DNA of 64,000 nucleotides, taken from NCBI RefSeq assembly GCF_014898815.1, contig NW_026515539.1, forward strand, positions 744,001 through 808,000. The letters are read 5' to 3'. Numbering within the stretch: the first letter of the stretch is position 1; every line of letters starts with the position of its first letter. Made by a program: the position numbers and the translations under genes. Origin of the DNA: Panonychus citri (taxonomy: Eukaryota > Arthropoda > Arachnida > Trombidiformes > Tetranychidae). This document shows positions 50,820-63,635 of this stretch, one piece after another. The notes under the pieces were generated by a model, which saw only the letters and a program-made list of their open reading frames with translations, was not told the DNA's origin and ran no database searches.

Positions 50820-53800
50820 TTACATATATTACACAATTTAATGGACAATTTAAGAAGCTCTTCCCCCTCCATTCCAATGGATACTCCATGATGACAAAAA
50901 AAGTGTATGACCAAATCGTGATCAGAATGAATGAATTGTCATTGGAAATGTGATCTCATCTATTGATAGACATGTTCATCTATATATTGACCGCTGGTCA
51001 ATGGCGTTATAACCAAGAAAAGTTGAGACATATAATGTAAACGAGAGCAACAACAACACAAGTAATCAAATTATTGAACAATAAGAGCCCAATGTCAATT
51101 GTGATGGAATCTCTATAACTCTGGTACTGGTCAATTTAATGGTCATTTCGTGTTGTCCATGACTTGTTAATCAAAAATCTCCATCAACAAGAATTAAATC
51201 ACTGAAGACTAAACATTTCTATCTTGATCACCCTGAACAATTTAACTGATTCAACGTTATTTAAATGTAAGTATCGTGTTAACTAATAATAATCATGATA
51301 ATTTTATAAACTTATCACCATTAGAAATTAATTTAACCTTTTAACTGTTAACATTAACTATTTAAAATGTCAGCATTTTCTTGTCATTACCTTTGCTTTT
51401 CACCAATTAAAAGCCTGAATGGTGAAAATTAAAAATCTTTTAACGCCTTGGCCATTAACCTTCAACGCAATTATCATTAAAGTTAATCAGGAACGAAATT
51501 TTCTTCTCTATTTTCAGATGTATTTGGTCTGATTCCTTGATAATTATCCTTGGTAATTGATTTTCCTATACAATCAATTATTAGATTGAAAATGATGTTT
51601 TCAATCAGATTGTAGTTGAACTTAATTAACATGATGACAACCAGATAATTTAATAGATTTTGATTGTTTTGATAAAATATTAAATTCTAATTTCTTGCTT
51701 TTTCCTTTATAGATAATGCAAAACAAATCATGGCAATCACAATTTGGACACAACAATCAGATAGGATTATGACCAATGAAGAAGACAAACATATTCAAAC
51801 AATCAAATTGAAACAATTATCTGATCATTATTTCATTAATTCAAGCAAATATGAGTGATTAGTGAAATCATACAGACTCATAATCATCGTTATTATTATG
51901 TAAATTTGTGTAATCTCAGTAGAAGGCAATATGATTGAATCACAGAAAATCATTGCCAGATATGAATAATTAAGCAGAATAAGATGATGATGATGATGAT
52001 GATGAAAAAGAAAATTGAAAACAGAAAATGATGAAAATCAAGATGAGGAAAAAAAATTGACTGATTTTGATGGATTAGCTTGTAAACTTATCCAAAGATC
52101 AGGATATTTGCTGATTTAAACCATAAACAGAAAACTAATATTACTACATGATGAGAATCCATAGTTAAGGTGACGTTGGTGATTATGATTAGTTGGATGC
52201 AATCAAATGCCAATCAAATGGTTAGAAAGTTATTTAACGATTATCCAAAGGGAATAACAAGTGAAAATCATGGTTACACGATTAACTAACCATACAATTA
52301 ATTGTAATCATTTTCTCCATTCAAATTGGTGTTCACTTATTTTCATCATTCCCTCGGATTCATGATTATGATTCAAATGATTTGGTGATGATGATGATGA
52401 TTGTTGTTTGTTTACAATAAATAAGCTTGAGCATTTTAATCATGATAGTTTAATTTAATTGCCTAGAAGCGTCAAACGTGTTAACCTAATCAACTTGTAT
52501 GTGTGAATGTTAACTAATCAACTACGATAATCAATTTTCATGATTAAAATAAGTCAATCATCATCACCATCATCAACTATTTGATTAACTTTCTAAAAGC
52601 AATTTTTTAATTGTTTGGATTATCTACTTTTCCTTTTTTCATCAAATGAAATATTTGCTAATCACAATTACGATTTCATATTAATACATGTATATAAATT
52701 GTTACTTATCTATTGGTAACAATTTAGTGAATTAAAACATTTTCAAAAGTTAATTGTCTTTATAAAAATATACAATTAAGTGAATTTTTGATTTAAAACT
52801 TTTGATTGGAAATGATTTTGATTTCAATTCGTTGATCACGATTTAAATTCAATCCAATTGAACAGTTAAGTGGTTATTAGTCAATCATGATCAACAATCA
52901 ATTGCAATCACACATTCTAGAAGTAAATTTTTCTTAATTGTCAGTGATAATTATGATATTATTATGATCAACAATCAATGTTTTATATAAACAATTGAAC
53001 CAGGATTTAATTCAACATAATCAAATGATGATAATAGCAATTGGATTATGATTAATAAATTATATTAATCTTAATAACCTGTTAAGATTTTACCTTTTTG
53101 CTTGATTGTTGTTGATTGCTCTTAACACTTAATCAAAAGTTAATTTAATTCATATCCTTGAAAGTGGCGAGTAAAATAAAATAAAATTGATTAAATTGTT
53201 CTCGGCGGAATTTAATTTACATTGAAAAATTGATTGTTCCCCATGAGCCTAATAATCAACACTCGATGACAATATTAAACTAACAACAATCAAAAATAAT
53301 TGAATTAGACAAGAATAACAATCAATAAATCACCATGAATTGATTATTGATGTTGTTGATTAACTGAATTGAGTTTTATTTAATAATTAATCAGTTGATC
53401 AATACAATTGAATAAACAAGAAAAACTTTACCTAAATAGGATTTAATTATTGATTTAAATTGTTGAATTAAAATATTTATCCAATACAATTAAGATGAAA
53501 GGACAATCAAACAATTTGATTCTCACTGATTAAAGTTAATGGTCACAATTTAATTGAATTTATATAAAATTTTAATCATCTAGCAAGTGAATTTCAATCA
53601 ATAGATCGATAATGTTATCGTAACAATTAACTTACAATTAAAGAGTAGACAAAAAATAGACTCAGGATTGAACAACAATAGCAAATAATGATTAAACTAT
53701 TTTATTATTCATCTAATTAACTACAACAATTAACTTGAAGCCAAGACCTTTTCAGCTCTTTGATAAATTAACTGAAAAAAAAGTAATTACCTCAACATGT

Positions 53801-56800
53801 TGGTCATTAAACCATCAAGTCACTTACACGGACCAATAAACTAGCCAATGGTCAAACAATTATAATTACAATCATGATCATAATTAACTAACGATAATCA
53901 TATTTGGTTGTTAATGTTTTTCACTTGAAAAACTAAACTAGAAAATTTCAATCAACAATTAAAGTTAAATTGTTTGAAAGGCCATTTGATCATTTGAAAA
54001 GTTTATTATTAAACTTGACTTGTAAATTTCTCAATGATAATCAAACAATCAAATTTATTTACTTTTACTTTTACTTTAATTCTGATCAATTGGTAACATG
54101 TTACACAATTAAATTAACATAATCATCATGATATATTATCATTAGTTGATCACTTTGAACATGATATGAATTAATAATAATATTTAACAATGATAATAAA
54201 ACAAAATCCTTAATTGTCTTTGTATTTTAATTTGATTGTAAACGATTAGATAAATGATAACTTAACCATTTCTTCAAGATCATAAGCAATTTATTAATGA
54301 AGATGAGGGAAAATATTTTCTAATTACAATAATCATCATCATCTAATCATTAATACAATTAAAAGTGTTAATCAAATTGATCTACAATCAAGAGGTAACA
54401 ATTAACATCTATGATTAACCAACCATTTAAATAAACAAACAACCAAAAGGAGTATTCATCATTTAACTAATTATAAATGATTAATCAATCTGCAATCAAC
54501 TGATCGGACAATCAACATCATCACAAAACCAAATTAACCCAACAATTATATTAATCATCTTCATTGATTGTGATGATTAACTTACTATACAATAAATGGA
54601 TCAGTAAACAAAACAAAAAAAGTGAATCCATCAAATTGTTTCAATTAAGATTTTAATCTAATCACGTACGAATCATGTTAATCAATTGTCTCTCTAATTT
54701 AATAGTTACAGTTAATCATCATTTTTGTTTTCTGTTGATTAGAGACTTGAAAATGTTGATTACATGGATTGTTAATCATTGGAATTAATAAATTGCTCGA
54801 GAATATGGAAAACAAAATAATCAAATCATCGAAAGGAATCAAATTAATCACTTTTATATTATATTCTCCTCGTTCTTTGTAATTTAATCACTCAACTGAT
54901 TTAGTTTGCAGTTGAATAAATTGTTCAACAATCATTAATCTTACAATTTACTTTAATCATAAGAAGCTGTTATATTGTTACACTGAGAAATTAAATCATT
55001 CATCAAATTTTATACATTAACTTTAAGTGTTATTAGGATGCGGAATTTTTTTCATCTCCTTGTCTTTAACAATTTGCTCGTAATTAGTTAACAGTTAACT
55101 GTAATTACCCTTGGATGATGCGGATATGATTAAGGTTAACCAATGTTTACATTAATCAAGTATGAAAAAAAGGTTTAATTTAAGGATAACTTAATATTAA
55201 AATGATCACAATTAACCCAAGCGATTCCTTTGGCAAGACGTTACTTGCAATTGATGATTTAATGTTGATTAAATTAACTGTGGAAAATTAAATGTAATCA
55301 ACTTTTTTTTTTCATCCCAAGTATAAGATGTTGATGATGAGGAGGGAGAGAGGATCTAATTTAATATGAAAAATGGACTAATTAATTAAATCCAATGACA
55401 GAAAAGTTTCATTATCTTATTAATTTGATTTGGTGGTAACAAATTAATTAGTTGGTGATGATCATACTTTTGATTAACTGTTGACAATATTAATGGTTAA
55501 ATTGTTATTGAAAACCAAATGATTCAATAGATAATTGTTATCATTAATATTAGTTTGTTGATATTTGCAAAGGTAAATATTTGTTAGTTAATTTGATCCA
55601 GGTAAAGGTAAATTATCAGTTGATGATGATGAGAATTAAATTAAACACTGAGAAGATTTAATAAGCTATTAGTTAATTTTTTTCTCTTGTTTTCCTCGTT
55701 TAAATGGATCCTCGTTATATTAATAATTTCACTTTCTAAATTGAGACTCCACTCCCTTTCCTTTGATATTGTTTTCTTTTTATCAAATTCAATCTGATAT
55801 TCGTGATGCTTACAGAGAGAAATAATTTCTCGTCATCATTTAACTTTCTCCTTATCATCATCAACACCATTATGTTCATCTTTTCATCATAAATGAGATC
55901 GACATCATCTCGCTATTTCCTTTGCTTGGCTTGCGATTCAATCAAGGCAATGTTATTTCATGGATATTCCTGCATCCATCTTATATTTCATCCGATATGA
56001 TGAATACATATATATGGAAAAAGGTTGTCATAATTGACCTTTTTTTCACTTTCCTTTGCACGAGCTTGTTGTTTCCTCTTAGAGTTGACCCATCACAGCA
56101 AATGATCGTGACTCGCCCTGTGGTCACGGTTTTATTCACAACGATTCATCTGTATTAGAGTAATAAACGGAAAACAGTACATTATATTGTAAGAATCAGG
56201 TAATCAGACCGGAGGATCGGTTTGTCGTGGTTAACCCACCTCACTTTCTCATTTAGAACTTTTTTTTTATCATCTTGATGAGAGATTCATCAGTTTTATC
56301 ATCATCATCTAGTGGACACATTGAAAATTGTGGCAATCAAAAGCCCAACCCAAAAAGCGTGTTCCTGAACGCCCTGGAATCTCTTGGAAACTTTTTTTTT
56401 TACTTCGGAAAGATAATCAGATCATTTGCAAATCCATAAGGTTCCTTTTTCTTTTGTCTCCTTCATGGAAAAAGAGAGTGAGAGAGAATGATTTTTGTTC
56501 TTTAAATAATATTAATGATAATGATTATGTACCTTTCTCATCAAATTTGTATATCTTGATTTGCTGGTGAATGTATTTTTGTGTATGTGATTTGTGATTC
56601 TGATATCAGGACCAAAATGTTGATGATCATCATGTTAATCGTACTATCATGGAGTTAAATAAGATGGTGGAAAGACAAGAAATGATTAAGCAAAAACACC
56701 GCATCGTCGTGTACCAAGATGAATTGAATAGATAAAATTTGAAAACGCCGATGAAAAGATTCAATTGTATGACAGATACAAAACCAGAAAATGATCTTAA

Positions 56801-56955
56801 TGCTGATGAGATATGAGAGTTCTCAATGTTTAAGATTCAAATGCGATGATGATGAAGATAAACATTCTTTTGCTTTGAATTTCTTTTTGCTGTTGTAATA
56901 AAATTCATTTACTGATAAATGATAATAAACCATGAATAGGAATAAAGAATAATAA

Positions 56956-56992
<37 letters not shown>

Positions 56993-59900
56993 AATTCAGC
57001 AACATGAGCACCAAAAGTAGAAGAATAGAGAAAAACATTGATCGAACCTTGTCTCATCTTCCATAATCTTACATGATATCTCAGCATGTTGTTTTCTCGC
57101 CATTTTATCATCATCATCATTACTATTATTTGATCATCAGAAAGAAAGAAAAAACTTTTCCAACAAAATCTTTACAATCAAGAATATAACCCTGAGAAAG
57201 AAAGAAAAATAGATGAGATGCTTATAAGTCATTAATGAATAAAAGAATAGAAAAAAAGTGAAATGATGTTTTTTACCTTCTTTTCACCAATGAATTCTGA
57301 ATACAACATGTAATAATAAGAGAGAAAATTCAACTAACCTGTTGTTATTACTATTATTGTCTGATCATTATAATGTAACACCACCATTATCACCACCACA
57401 ACTACCACCACATTCACTTTACCTTTTCAAGAATCAAGTTTCTCATTTTTTTTATTCTCTTTCCAAATGTCCAAATCATTATTTAACTCGATTCTTTGGT
57501 TCCATGTTCATTTCACCAGAGATTAAAGGTAATTTATGTAGATTTTGATATTACAAGATTGAAGATGATATATGAATATCTCGAGAGATATCATGAATTC
57601 ATGTTATAGATAATAGTGGTGGTGTGAGAGGTGAGAAGGTGAGTTGAAAAAGACAACAACCTGTTCAGTGTAATAACTGGAGAGATGATCATCATCTTTG
57701 ATTTGATTTGATCAGTAACTTTATAAGTGATGAGAATTTCCATTCATATCCGTAGAAAAGGTGAAAGATGGTTGTGTCAATTTGTTCGAAATAGAGAAAA
57801 CCTTGAAAAAAGAGAGAAAAAAAGGAGAAAAGACTGATCGATTAGTCTATGCAAATATATAAGTCGTTCTTCAGAATGTTATGAGATATCAAAGAGTAGG
57901 TGACAAACAACAAAAGATGGAGAGAAAAAAGTCAAGAATAAGAGACACAAAGTGAAATTGGAAAAAGATGGATGAGAAAAATGATGAAGAATGAAGATAA
58001 GAGGAAGAAGGATAAGTGAGTGATCTGGAACAGTTAAGAATTGAGAGACTATTATTAAGAGAATTACTAAAATCATTTGAATTTCGATGGAAACTGTTTC
58101 TTTATGACCAGAGAAACGCCAATAGAGAAAATAATAGATTTGAACATTCACCTTCTTCTTTCAATTTGAGCTAGTTTGTTGTCTTCTTTTCATAGAAATT
58201 AGTTGATTTCCTCCATGTAATCAGCAGTTGATACAACACCGATAAACAGGGTAACAGAAAAAAAAGGTTGATTTAAGTGTAACAATAAACAGAATAATCA
58301 ATCTTCCTGAAGCACCTTGATAAGGCTAAATTCTGTTGTTTTTACCTTTTCTCTTTTTTCTACTTTCACCTTCTTCCATGTCGTTACCTCTTTTCCCTTT
58401 CTATGTGTCTTGATTTTCATTGTCATCGTCTATTAAAATTCTTAACAGGGATTGAAGAAGATGAATCAACCATTTTGTCTCTTTCTTTTCTGAGTAAACA
58501 TTGGCATGATGAATATTTTCCACTGGTTAAATCAAGTTAGCATGTTAGTTCATTGAGAGGTAAACCTGGAAGAGAATGAGGAATCAAAACAAAATAGAAA
58601 AGAGTTAAATGTTTGTCAAGTGAATGTGGGAGAAATGATGATGATGATGATGATGATAACAATCATGTGAAGAAAGTGGAAACGGGAAAAGAATGATGAC
58701 AGATTTGACTTTGGAAGATATTATTTTGCTTCAGTGGCAAGAGGAGATGAGGAAGAGGAAGAAATAAAGAGCTGAGAATGAGAGTGAAAAAAAGGGAAGT
58801 CAAGAGAAAAGAAAGTAAAAAAAAACAGAGGAAAATAATCAAGAGGTAATATAGAGGAAAAGAAGCAAGAAATAAGATGGAGGAAGAATAATAGTAATAC
58901 GAGGGTGAGAATAAGGAATGACGATGAAGATGAAGAAGATGATGAAGTAATTTACCTGTAAAAATTTAAAATGAATCCTGAATAAAGAAAAGGTTGACTC
59001 GTTTAAATAGTAATTTTGATTCAAGGATTGAGAAAAGGAAACTCAGAAATAACGATAACAAGGAAAAATACTTTGGCATCAGAGAAACAAAAAGATGATG
59101 TAAAATTACAGGGTGAGTTTTTCTTCTTTCTCACTTTCGTTGCCAACTAGTTTTTCTTCATCTTTAGAGAGAGAGAGTATGAGAGAGTAAGAGTTAATAA
59201 CTATTAGTTATCTGAAGGATGATTTGAAAATCTTGAAGATCCAATGTTACTGCATTGGATAAGCTGAGAAAGAAAAACAAAAACCGATGAATAATATGTA
59301 ACATAGAGATTGGGATAAAGTCCTTGGCCTTGTTACCTGTCGAAAGATATAAACAAAAATTGAATTTATTAGTCAATCTTGAATACTAATGAGATTTAGC
59401 TAAAGCTGATCATGTTGTTCATCTTCATCAACAGCATAGGTGTTAGAAAAAAAAAGAGAGAGAGATGAATAAAATGATAGAGAAACAAAAAAGAGAAGAG
59501 AATAAAAAAGAAAATAGAAAATAGAAAAAGAGTCAAGATGACTTGATGAAAATGAGAGAATAGAAAATGATACCTGGAGGATATGTTATCATGTAGATAA
59601 AACCAACACCCACATCAAGACATCTTCCCACCAAAGTCCATAAAAAACTGATGTTAATGGTAATGATGATGATGATAGTCGAGTAAATCAATTGCACAAT
59701 AACTCTAATAATCAACAAAGAAAAAAAAACCAAATCAGTAATTGAATAGAAAACAAAACAGATAAGAGAGAGAGGAAAAGGATAGAATATGGAAAAAGAT
59801 GACAAATTGAAAGAGTTAGATACCTTGATGGTGATTAGACTAATGACAATGATAATGATGATGATGATGGTGATGATGACATGAAATTAGAAAAAGGTAA

Positions 59901-60289
59901 ATTAATGTAAATAATGAGAGATGAACGACTAAATAAACAGTTATAAAGTAGTAGCTTGTTGTCCTTGTATTAGATACACAACATAATACAACTTACCGAA
60001 TGATGTTGGATTAATGTTGACACAACAAGAGTAAAAAGAGATGATTGTTACATTAAAGGTAAAAGAATATTAATAAAAAAAGAATGAATTTAAATTAATA
60101 ATAATGAACAAAAAGAAAAAGAATTTTTCATAATTAGTAAGAGAAGCGAAAAAGAAACAACAACAATTGTCAATTGATTCTCCATGTTGGTTAATCTTTT
60201 TTTTGTTCTTTTCTCTTTTTCTCTTTTGCTTTTTATTTCAAATGTTCCATTGATCTTATGTTGACTTGTTTTTCTTTTTCCGGTGACAA
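50820..60289. other. Gene-poor stretch between the Gypsy element and the carboxypeptidase gene
   Basis: 51-55.7 kb is AT-rich with very frequent TTAATTGT/AATCAAC words. 55.8-60.2 kb is richer in GA/GAT microsatellites (GA run at 56959-56987, GAT run near 58635) and purine-rich strands. One 78-codon plus-strand frame (55922-56158) is followed by an AATAAA, but it lacks an ATG start and a recognisable domain and is not called. The promoter of the carboxypeptidase gene must lie near the right end of this stretch. Confidence 0.6.
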
Positions 60290-60475
60290 ATGACCAATCC
60301 AATTAATTGTTTTCTTCTAATATGTTATTATTTTTTCGGATTTACGATTGTTAATTACTTTCTGTTAACTGTTGTTATCTCTCAAGAGGTTTCAAGTGAT
60401 GCTAAGATTGTTAAAATTAATCCGAAATCAGCTCTTGAATATGAAGAGGTCATGGATTTGACATCCAAATTTCAG
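60290..60475 (+). CDS. M14 carboxypeptidase B-like, exon 1 (signal peptide)
   Basis: It encodes residues 1-62 of a secreted zinc carboxypeptidase. The ATG at 60290 opens a hydrophobic leader, about residues 7-31 (CFLLICYYFFGFTIVNYFLL), which reads as a signal peptide of unusual length. The first part of the propeptide follows (ALEYEEVMDLTSKFQ). The exon ends phase 0 at CAG before GTCAGA. The 75-bp intron that follows ends TTCTTTTAG. Confidence 0.92.
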
Positions 60476-60550
60476 GTCAGAATTTTTTTCTTTTTATTTC
60501 TATAGTTTGTTTACCTTTGGTCATCTTGTTTTTGGTCCGTTTTCTTTTAG

Positions 60551-61724
60551 GTTGATGTTTGGAATCGTCCTGCCGATGGAAATCAGGCCATTTGGGCGGC
60601 CATTCATGAGGACGATGATGATTTTCTGGATGCTTTGGGTTCTGCTGGGATTCCGTTTGATGTTGCCTTTGAAAACATGGCCTCTTATTTGGCATTGGTT
60701 AATTTCACTCAACCTCGATATGACCTCAACTCAGAAGCTTCTGGAACCTCGAGACAGGTTAGGCCTACTTTCTTTAAACGGTATTATCGTTTTAATGAAT
60801 ATTTGGCTATAATTAAAAATTGGGCTGAAGAGTTTGACTCAATGTATATCAGTTCAATTGGTAAAAGTTTTGAGGGTCGATCGATTCCTGTTATTGTTAT
60901 TAACCGATCAACCAGACTCGATGGATTTGATGATAATCAGGACGATGGTTTTGAAGATGATTCTGACAGTAATAATAATAATAATAATGGTAGGCCCAAT
61001 AATTGGAATAATCAACCGGACGATGTTAACGGTTTTGAGCGCACCAGGGAAAATGGTTATCGGTCATCAACTAGACGCCCATCAAATAGGGATAATTACG
61101 GCGATTGTAGTAATTGTGATGGTCGAGATCGGTCTGGAGAATCTTGTAAAACGGTTATCATCGAGTGTGGTTTACATGCTCGAGAATGGGCTTCACCTGC
61201 TTCGTGTCTCTACTTGATCTATTTTCTGGCCACTACTGAGATTCCAATTTTCCGTCGTTACGAATATCATATTATACCGATTGCTAATCCTGATGGTTAT
61301 GTTTTCACCTGGTCAAGAGTTAGAGGGGCTCGACTTTGGCGGAAAAATCGCTCACGTCGAACTGGATCAAATTGTATCGGTGTTGATCTTAATCGTAATT
61401 TTAATATTGATTGGTGTCAAACGGGATCTTCACGAAATCCTTGCAAGGAAAACTATTGTGGACCTAAACCAGCCTCTGAACCCGAAACTCGAGCCCTAGT
61501 CAATTACTATCGACGACTTGGTGAAGGAGCCGATGAATGTATAGCTCTCTATTTTACTATTCACTCTTATGGTCAGTGGATATTGTGGCCTAATGGTTTC
61601 TCTCGAACTCCACCCAAAAACTCTGAATTCTTAGAGGCCGTTGGCCACGAAGCTATTAACAGATTAAATAGACACATTGGTCGACGGGCTTATCGAGGTG
61701 GACAAACGGCTCAAGCCTACAAAT
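60551..61724 (+). CDS. M14 carboxypeptidase B-like, exon 2 (propeptide and most of catalytic domain)
   Basis: Residues 63-453 and the first base of 454. The prodomain (VDVWNRP onward) runs to about residue 130. It is followed by the catalytic domain start RYYRFNEYLAII and SIGKSFEGRSIPVIVI. Zinc ligands are His271 and Glu274 in HAREW and His400 in HSYGQW. Substrate-carboxylate residues are Arg326 (LWRKNRS) and the Asn-Arg pair of DLNRNF at 343-344. Between about residues 181 and 261, just before the first zinc motif, there is an insertion of roughly 80 residues rich in Asp, Asn and Gly with a CSNC motif. Family members normally have a short loop there. The exon ends phase 1 at a GTAAGT donor. 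The family removes C-terminal residues from peptides, typically as a secreted zymogen in digestion. Confidence 0.95.
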
Positions 61725-62502
61725 GTAAGTCACAACTCTTTATAAACTATTTCATGTTACGTATCCTCTTCAAATAATCAGCTAATTACGAGACACTATC
61801 ATTAATTAATTGAGGAAAATCAATAAGAGAATTTGAAATTTAACTAAAGTAAACATTACAGGGAAATTTTTACTTCCAATAGAATAATAGAAGTTAGTGC
61901 TTTCTTGGTAACTCTTTAAATCAAATTAAATTTTTTTAATTGAAATTCGAGAAGTTTATTGATAATTATAATCCAATTTAAATTCAAATCCTAAGAGTCT
62001 ACAATTAGTCTCATTGCTTTTCTAACTTTTCCTGACTTTTGATAATTGATGCTGATTAATAGCTTTACATTTCAAATGTTAAGCGATCGATTAAATTTAC
62101 GTAATCAACAAAGATCATTTCATTAAACGGCAATTTAACTAATCGATATAATTAATCATCTAAAACTTTAGACTTTAAAGTTAATGTAGGAAGTGGTGAC
62201 ATCTAGATGAATTTAGAAAAACTTTTACTTGTTTACAAAACTTTTGAAATTAACCTTTTGCTCATTCATGTTGACAGAATAAGTTGTTTAGATGATCTAA
62301 TTAAATTAACAGAATCAATTTGAGTCAATCATTTAATTAATTACCTCTTTCTAATTAACTAAAGAAATCTTGATGAAAATCAATTAGACCGGAAGTGTAA
62401 CTCAATATATGAATGTTTCAATTCTTGAAAAAAAAGTTGCAAATTAAGTGTTGATACTAATTACTAATAACAATCTTGCTCTAAATTGTAAACAATTAAC
62501 AG
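61725..62502 (+). other. Carboxypeptidase intron 2 (778 bp)
   Basis: It opens GTAAGTCAC and ends AACAATTAACAG. It is AT-rich with no nested feature. Without this splice the frame ends a few codons into the intron, losing the last catalytic residue. Confidence 0.9.
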
Positions 62503-62696
62503 ATGCATCAAGCGGTGGAAGTGATGATTGGATTTATAACCGAGGATTAGCTGAGATTTCAATAACCTTTGAATCGCGAGATAATGGTCAATATGGATTC
62601 CTACTTCCTCCTGAGCAAATTATTCCCACAGCTGAAGATGCTAAAATCGCTATTCAGGCGATTTTAGAGAAACGTGAATCCATAAGAAGGAATTAA
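62503..62696 (+). CDS. M14 carboxypeptidase B-like, exon 3 (C-terminus)
   Basis: It completes codon 454 as Tyr (the family's substrate-capping Tyr248) and continues ASSGGSDDW. The residue aligned with position 255, which sets specificity, is Asp461. That is the carboxypeptidase B state and predicts removal of C-terminal Lys or Arg; A-type enzymes have Ile there. The general base glutamate is Glu477 in TFESRDNGQYGFLLP. The protein ends at residue 517. All catalytic residues are present, so the enzyme should be active. The stop lies 258 bases from the stop of the convergent membrane-protein gene. Confidence 0.95.
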
Positions 62697-62785
62697 ATAG
62701 AAAACAATCAACCGAATGCTATTGATCTATTGCAGATATAATATCAAATTCTAGTGAGAAAAGTTCACGTCCAAATAGAACGAGA

Positions 62786-62791
62786 AATAAA
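62786..62791 (+). terminator. AATAAA polyadenylation signal of the carboxypeptidase gene
   Basis: AATAAA about 90 bases after the stop codon, within the short gap to the convergent gene. Confidence 0.6.
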
Positions 62792-62954
62792 TTAGATGGA
62801 CAGTTAAGTGTAAGAAAATTTTAGAATCGATAATTTTTTTATAAAGATTACAGAATGTTTTTTAAAATTGCAAAGTGAAACGAATGTAATAAGTACAAAA
62901 TTAATTATATTCAATGAATATACAGATTGAGCGGAAGTTACAATCAAAGGGTTA

Positions 62955-63635
62955 TCATTGATTAGATGAAGATGAAGATGAAGTAGAAGTGTCAACAGGT
63001 GAATCGAGGAGAGATGGATGAATAGGTTCAGGTAGAGAGGTTGTTGGATTAACCTTTTCGATTGGTTCATCGGAAAGGGTCACAAGAAGTTCATTTGGAC
63101 AAGAAGTATCCTCAGTTTTGACTGAAGATAAACAAGATTGATCTTTAAGGTCACTTTTAGATGGAATTTTGAAATCAGATAATTGGCAGGAAGAGATCAA
63201 GTCACGATTATCATTTTTACAAAATAGACGACAGGAAACACAACCACATAAACAGCAGATAATAAAAAGGACTGTGATTGTGACAAATGTAACACTCGCT
63301 GGACTAATTTGGTCAAGTAAAGTGTGACACTTTGATAAATCAGTAAATTGTGAACAATTATAATTACTTGTCAATAGTCGAGCAGTAATACCTGGAGGTG
63401 GTGGACAGGTAGCATTGTGATTATCAACTAAACACTTATACCTTTTGATGATAATACAACAAGTGTAGGTATGACGATCGAGGGATTTTGATGCAAATGA
63501 TTGAGCAGTACAGTGTCTCGAAACGGAACTGGTCAGTTGTTGACATGAATTTGGCACAATTGAACTGGACGATGTTGGAGAGACCAAAAGAAAAATGGAA
63601 ATGACAAAGTTGCACTTGAAAAATGTAGGCACCAT
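62955..63635 (-). CDS. Unrecognised Cys-rich single-pass membrane protein
   Basis: A single-exon frame of 226 aa from the Met at 63635, chosen because it places a hydrophobic signal peptide (VISIFLLVSPTS) directly at the N-terminus. An upstream Met at 63671 would add 12 residues. The mature ectodomain, about residues 23-97, has eight cysteines including a CC pair and two N-glycosylation sites (NATC, NCSQ), and a Pro run (PPPP). A transmembrane helix at about residues 98-122 (VTFVTITVLFIICCLCG) is followed by a Cys-containing juxtamembrane segment that could be palmitoylated. The Ser/Pro/Asp-rich cytoplasmic tail of about 90 residues ends in a Ser run. This is the layout of a type I membrane receptor or adaptor. 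I do not recognise the family. It is convergent with the carboxypeptidase gene. Confidence 0.7.
   Translation of the reverse strand: MVPTFFKCNFVISIFLLVSPTSSSSIVPNSCQQLTSSVSRHCTAQSFASKSLDRHTYTCCIIIKRYKCLVDNHNATCPPPPGITARLLTSNYNCSQFTDLSKCHTLLDQISPASVTFVTITVLFIICCLCGCVSCRLFCKNDNRDLISSCQLSDFKIPSKSDLKDQSCLSSVKTEDTSCPNELLVTLSDEPIEKVNPTTSLPEPIHPSLLDSPVDTSTSSSSSSNQ

Noticed and set aside
55922..56158. 78-codon plus-strand frame followed by AATAAA at 56162
   Set aside because: It has no ATG at the start, no recognised domain, and mixed hydrophobic content. The AATAAA is common by chance in this AT-rich sequence. It remains a weak candidate only.
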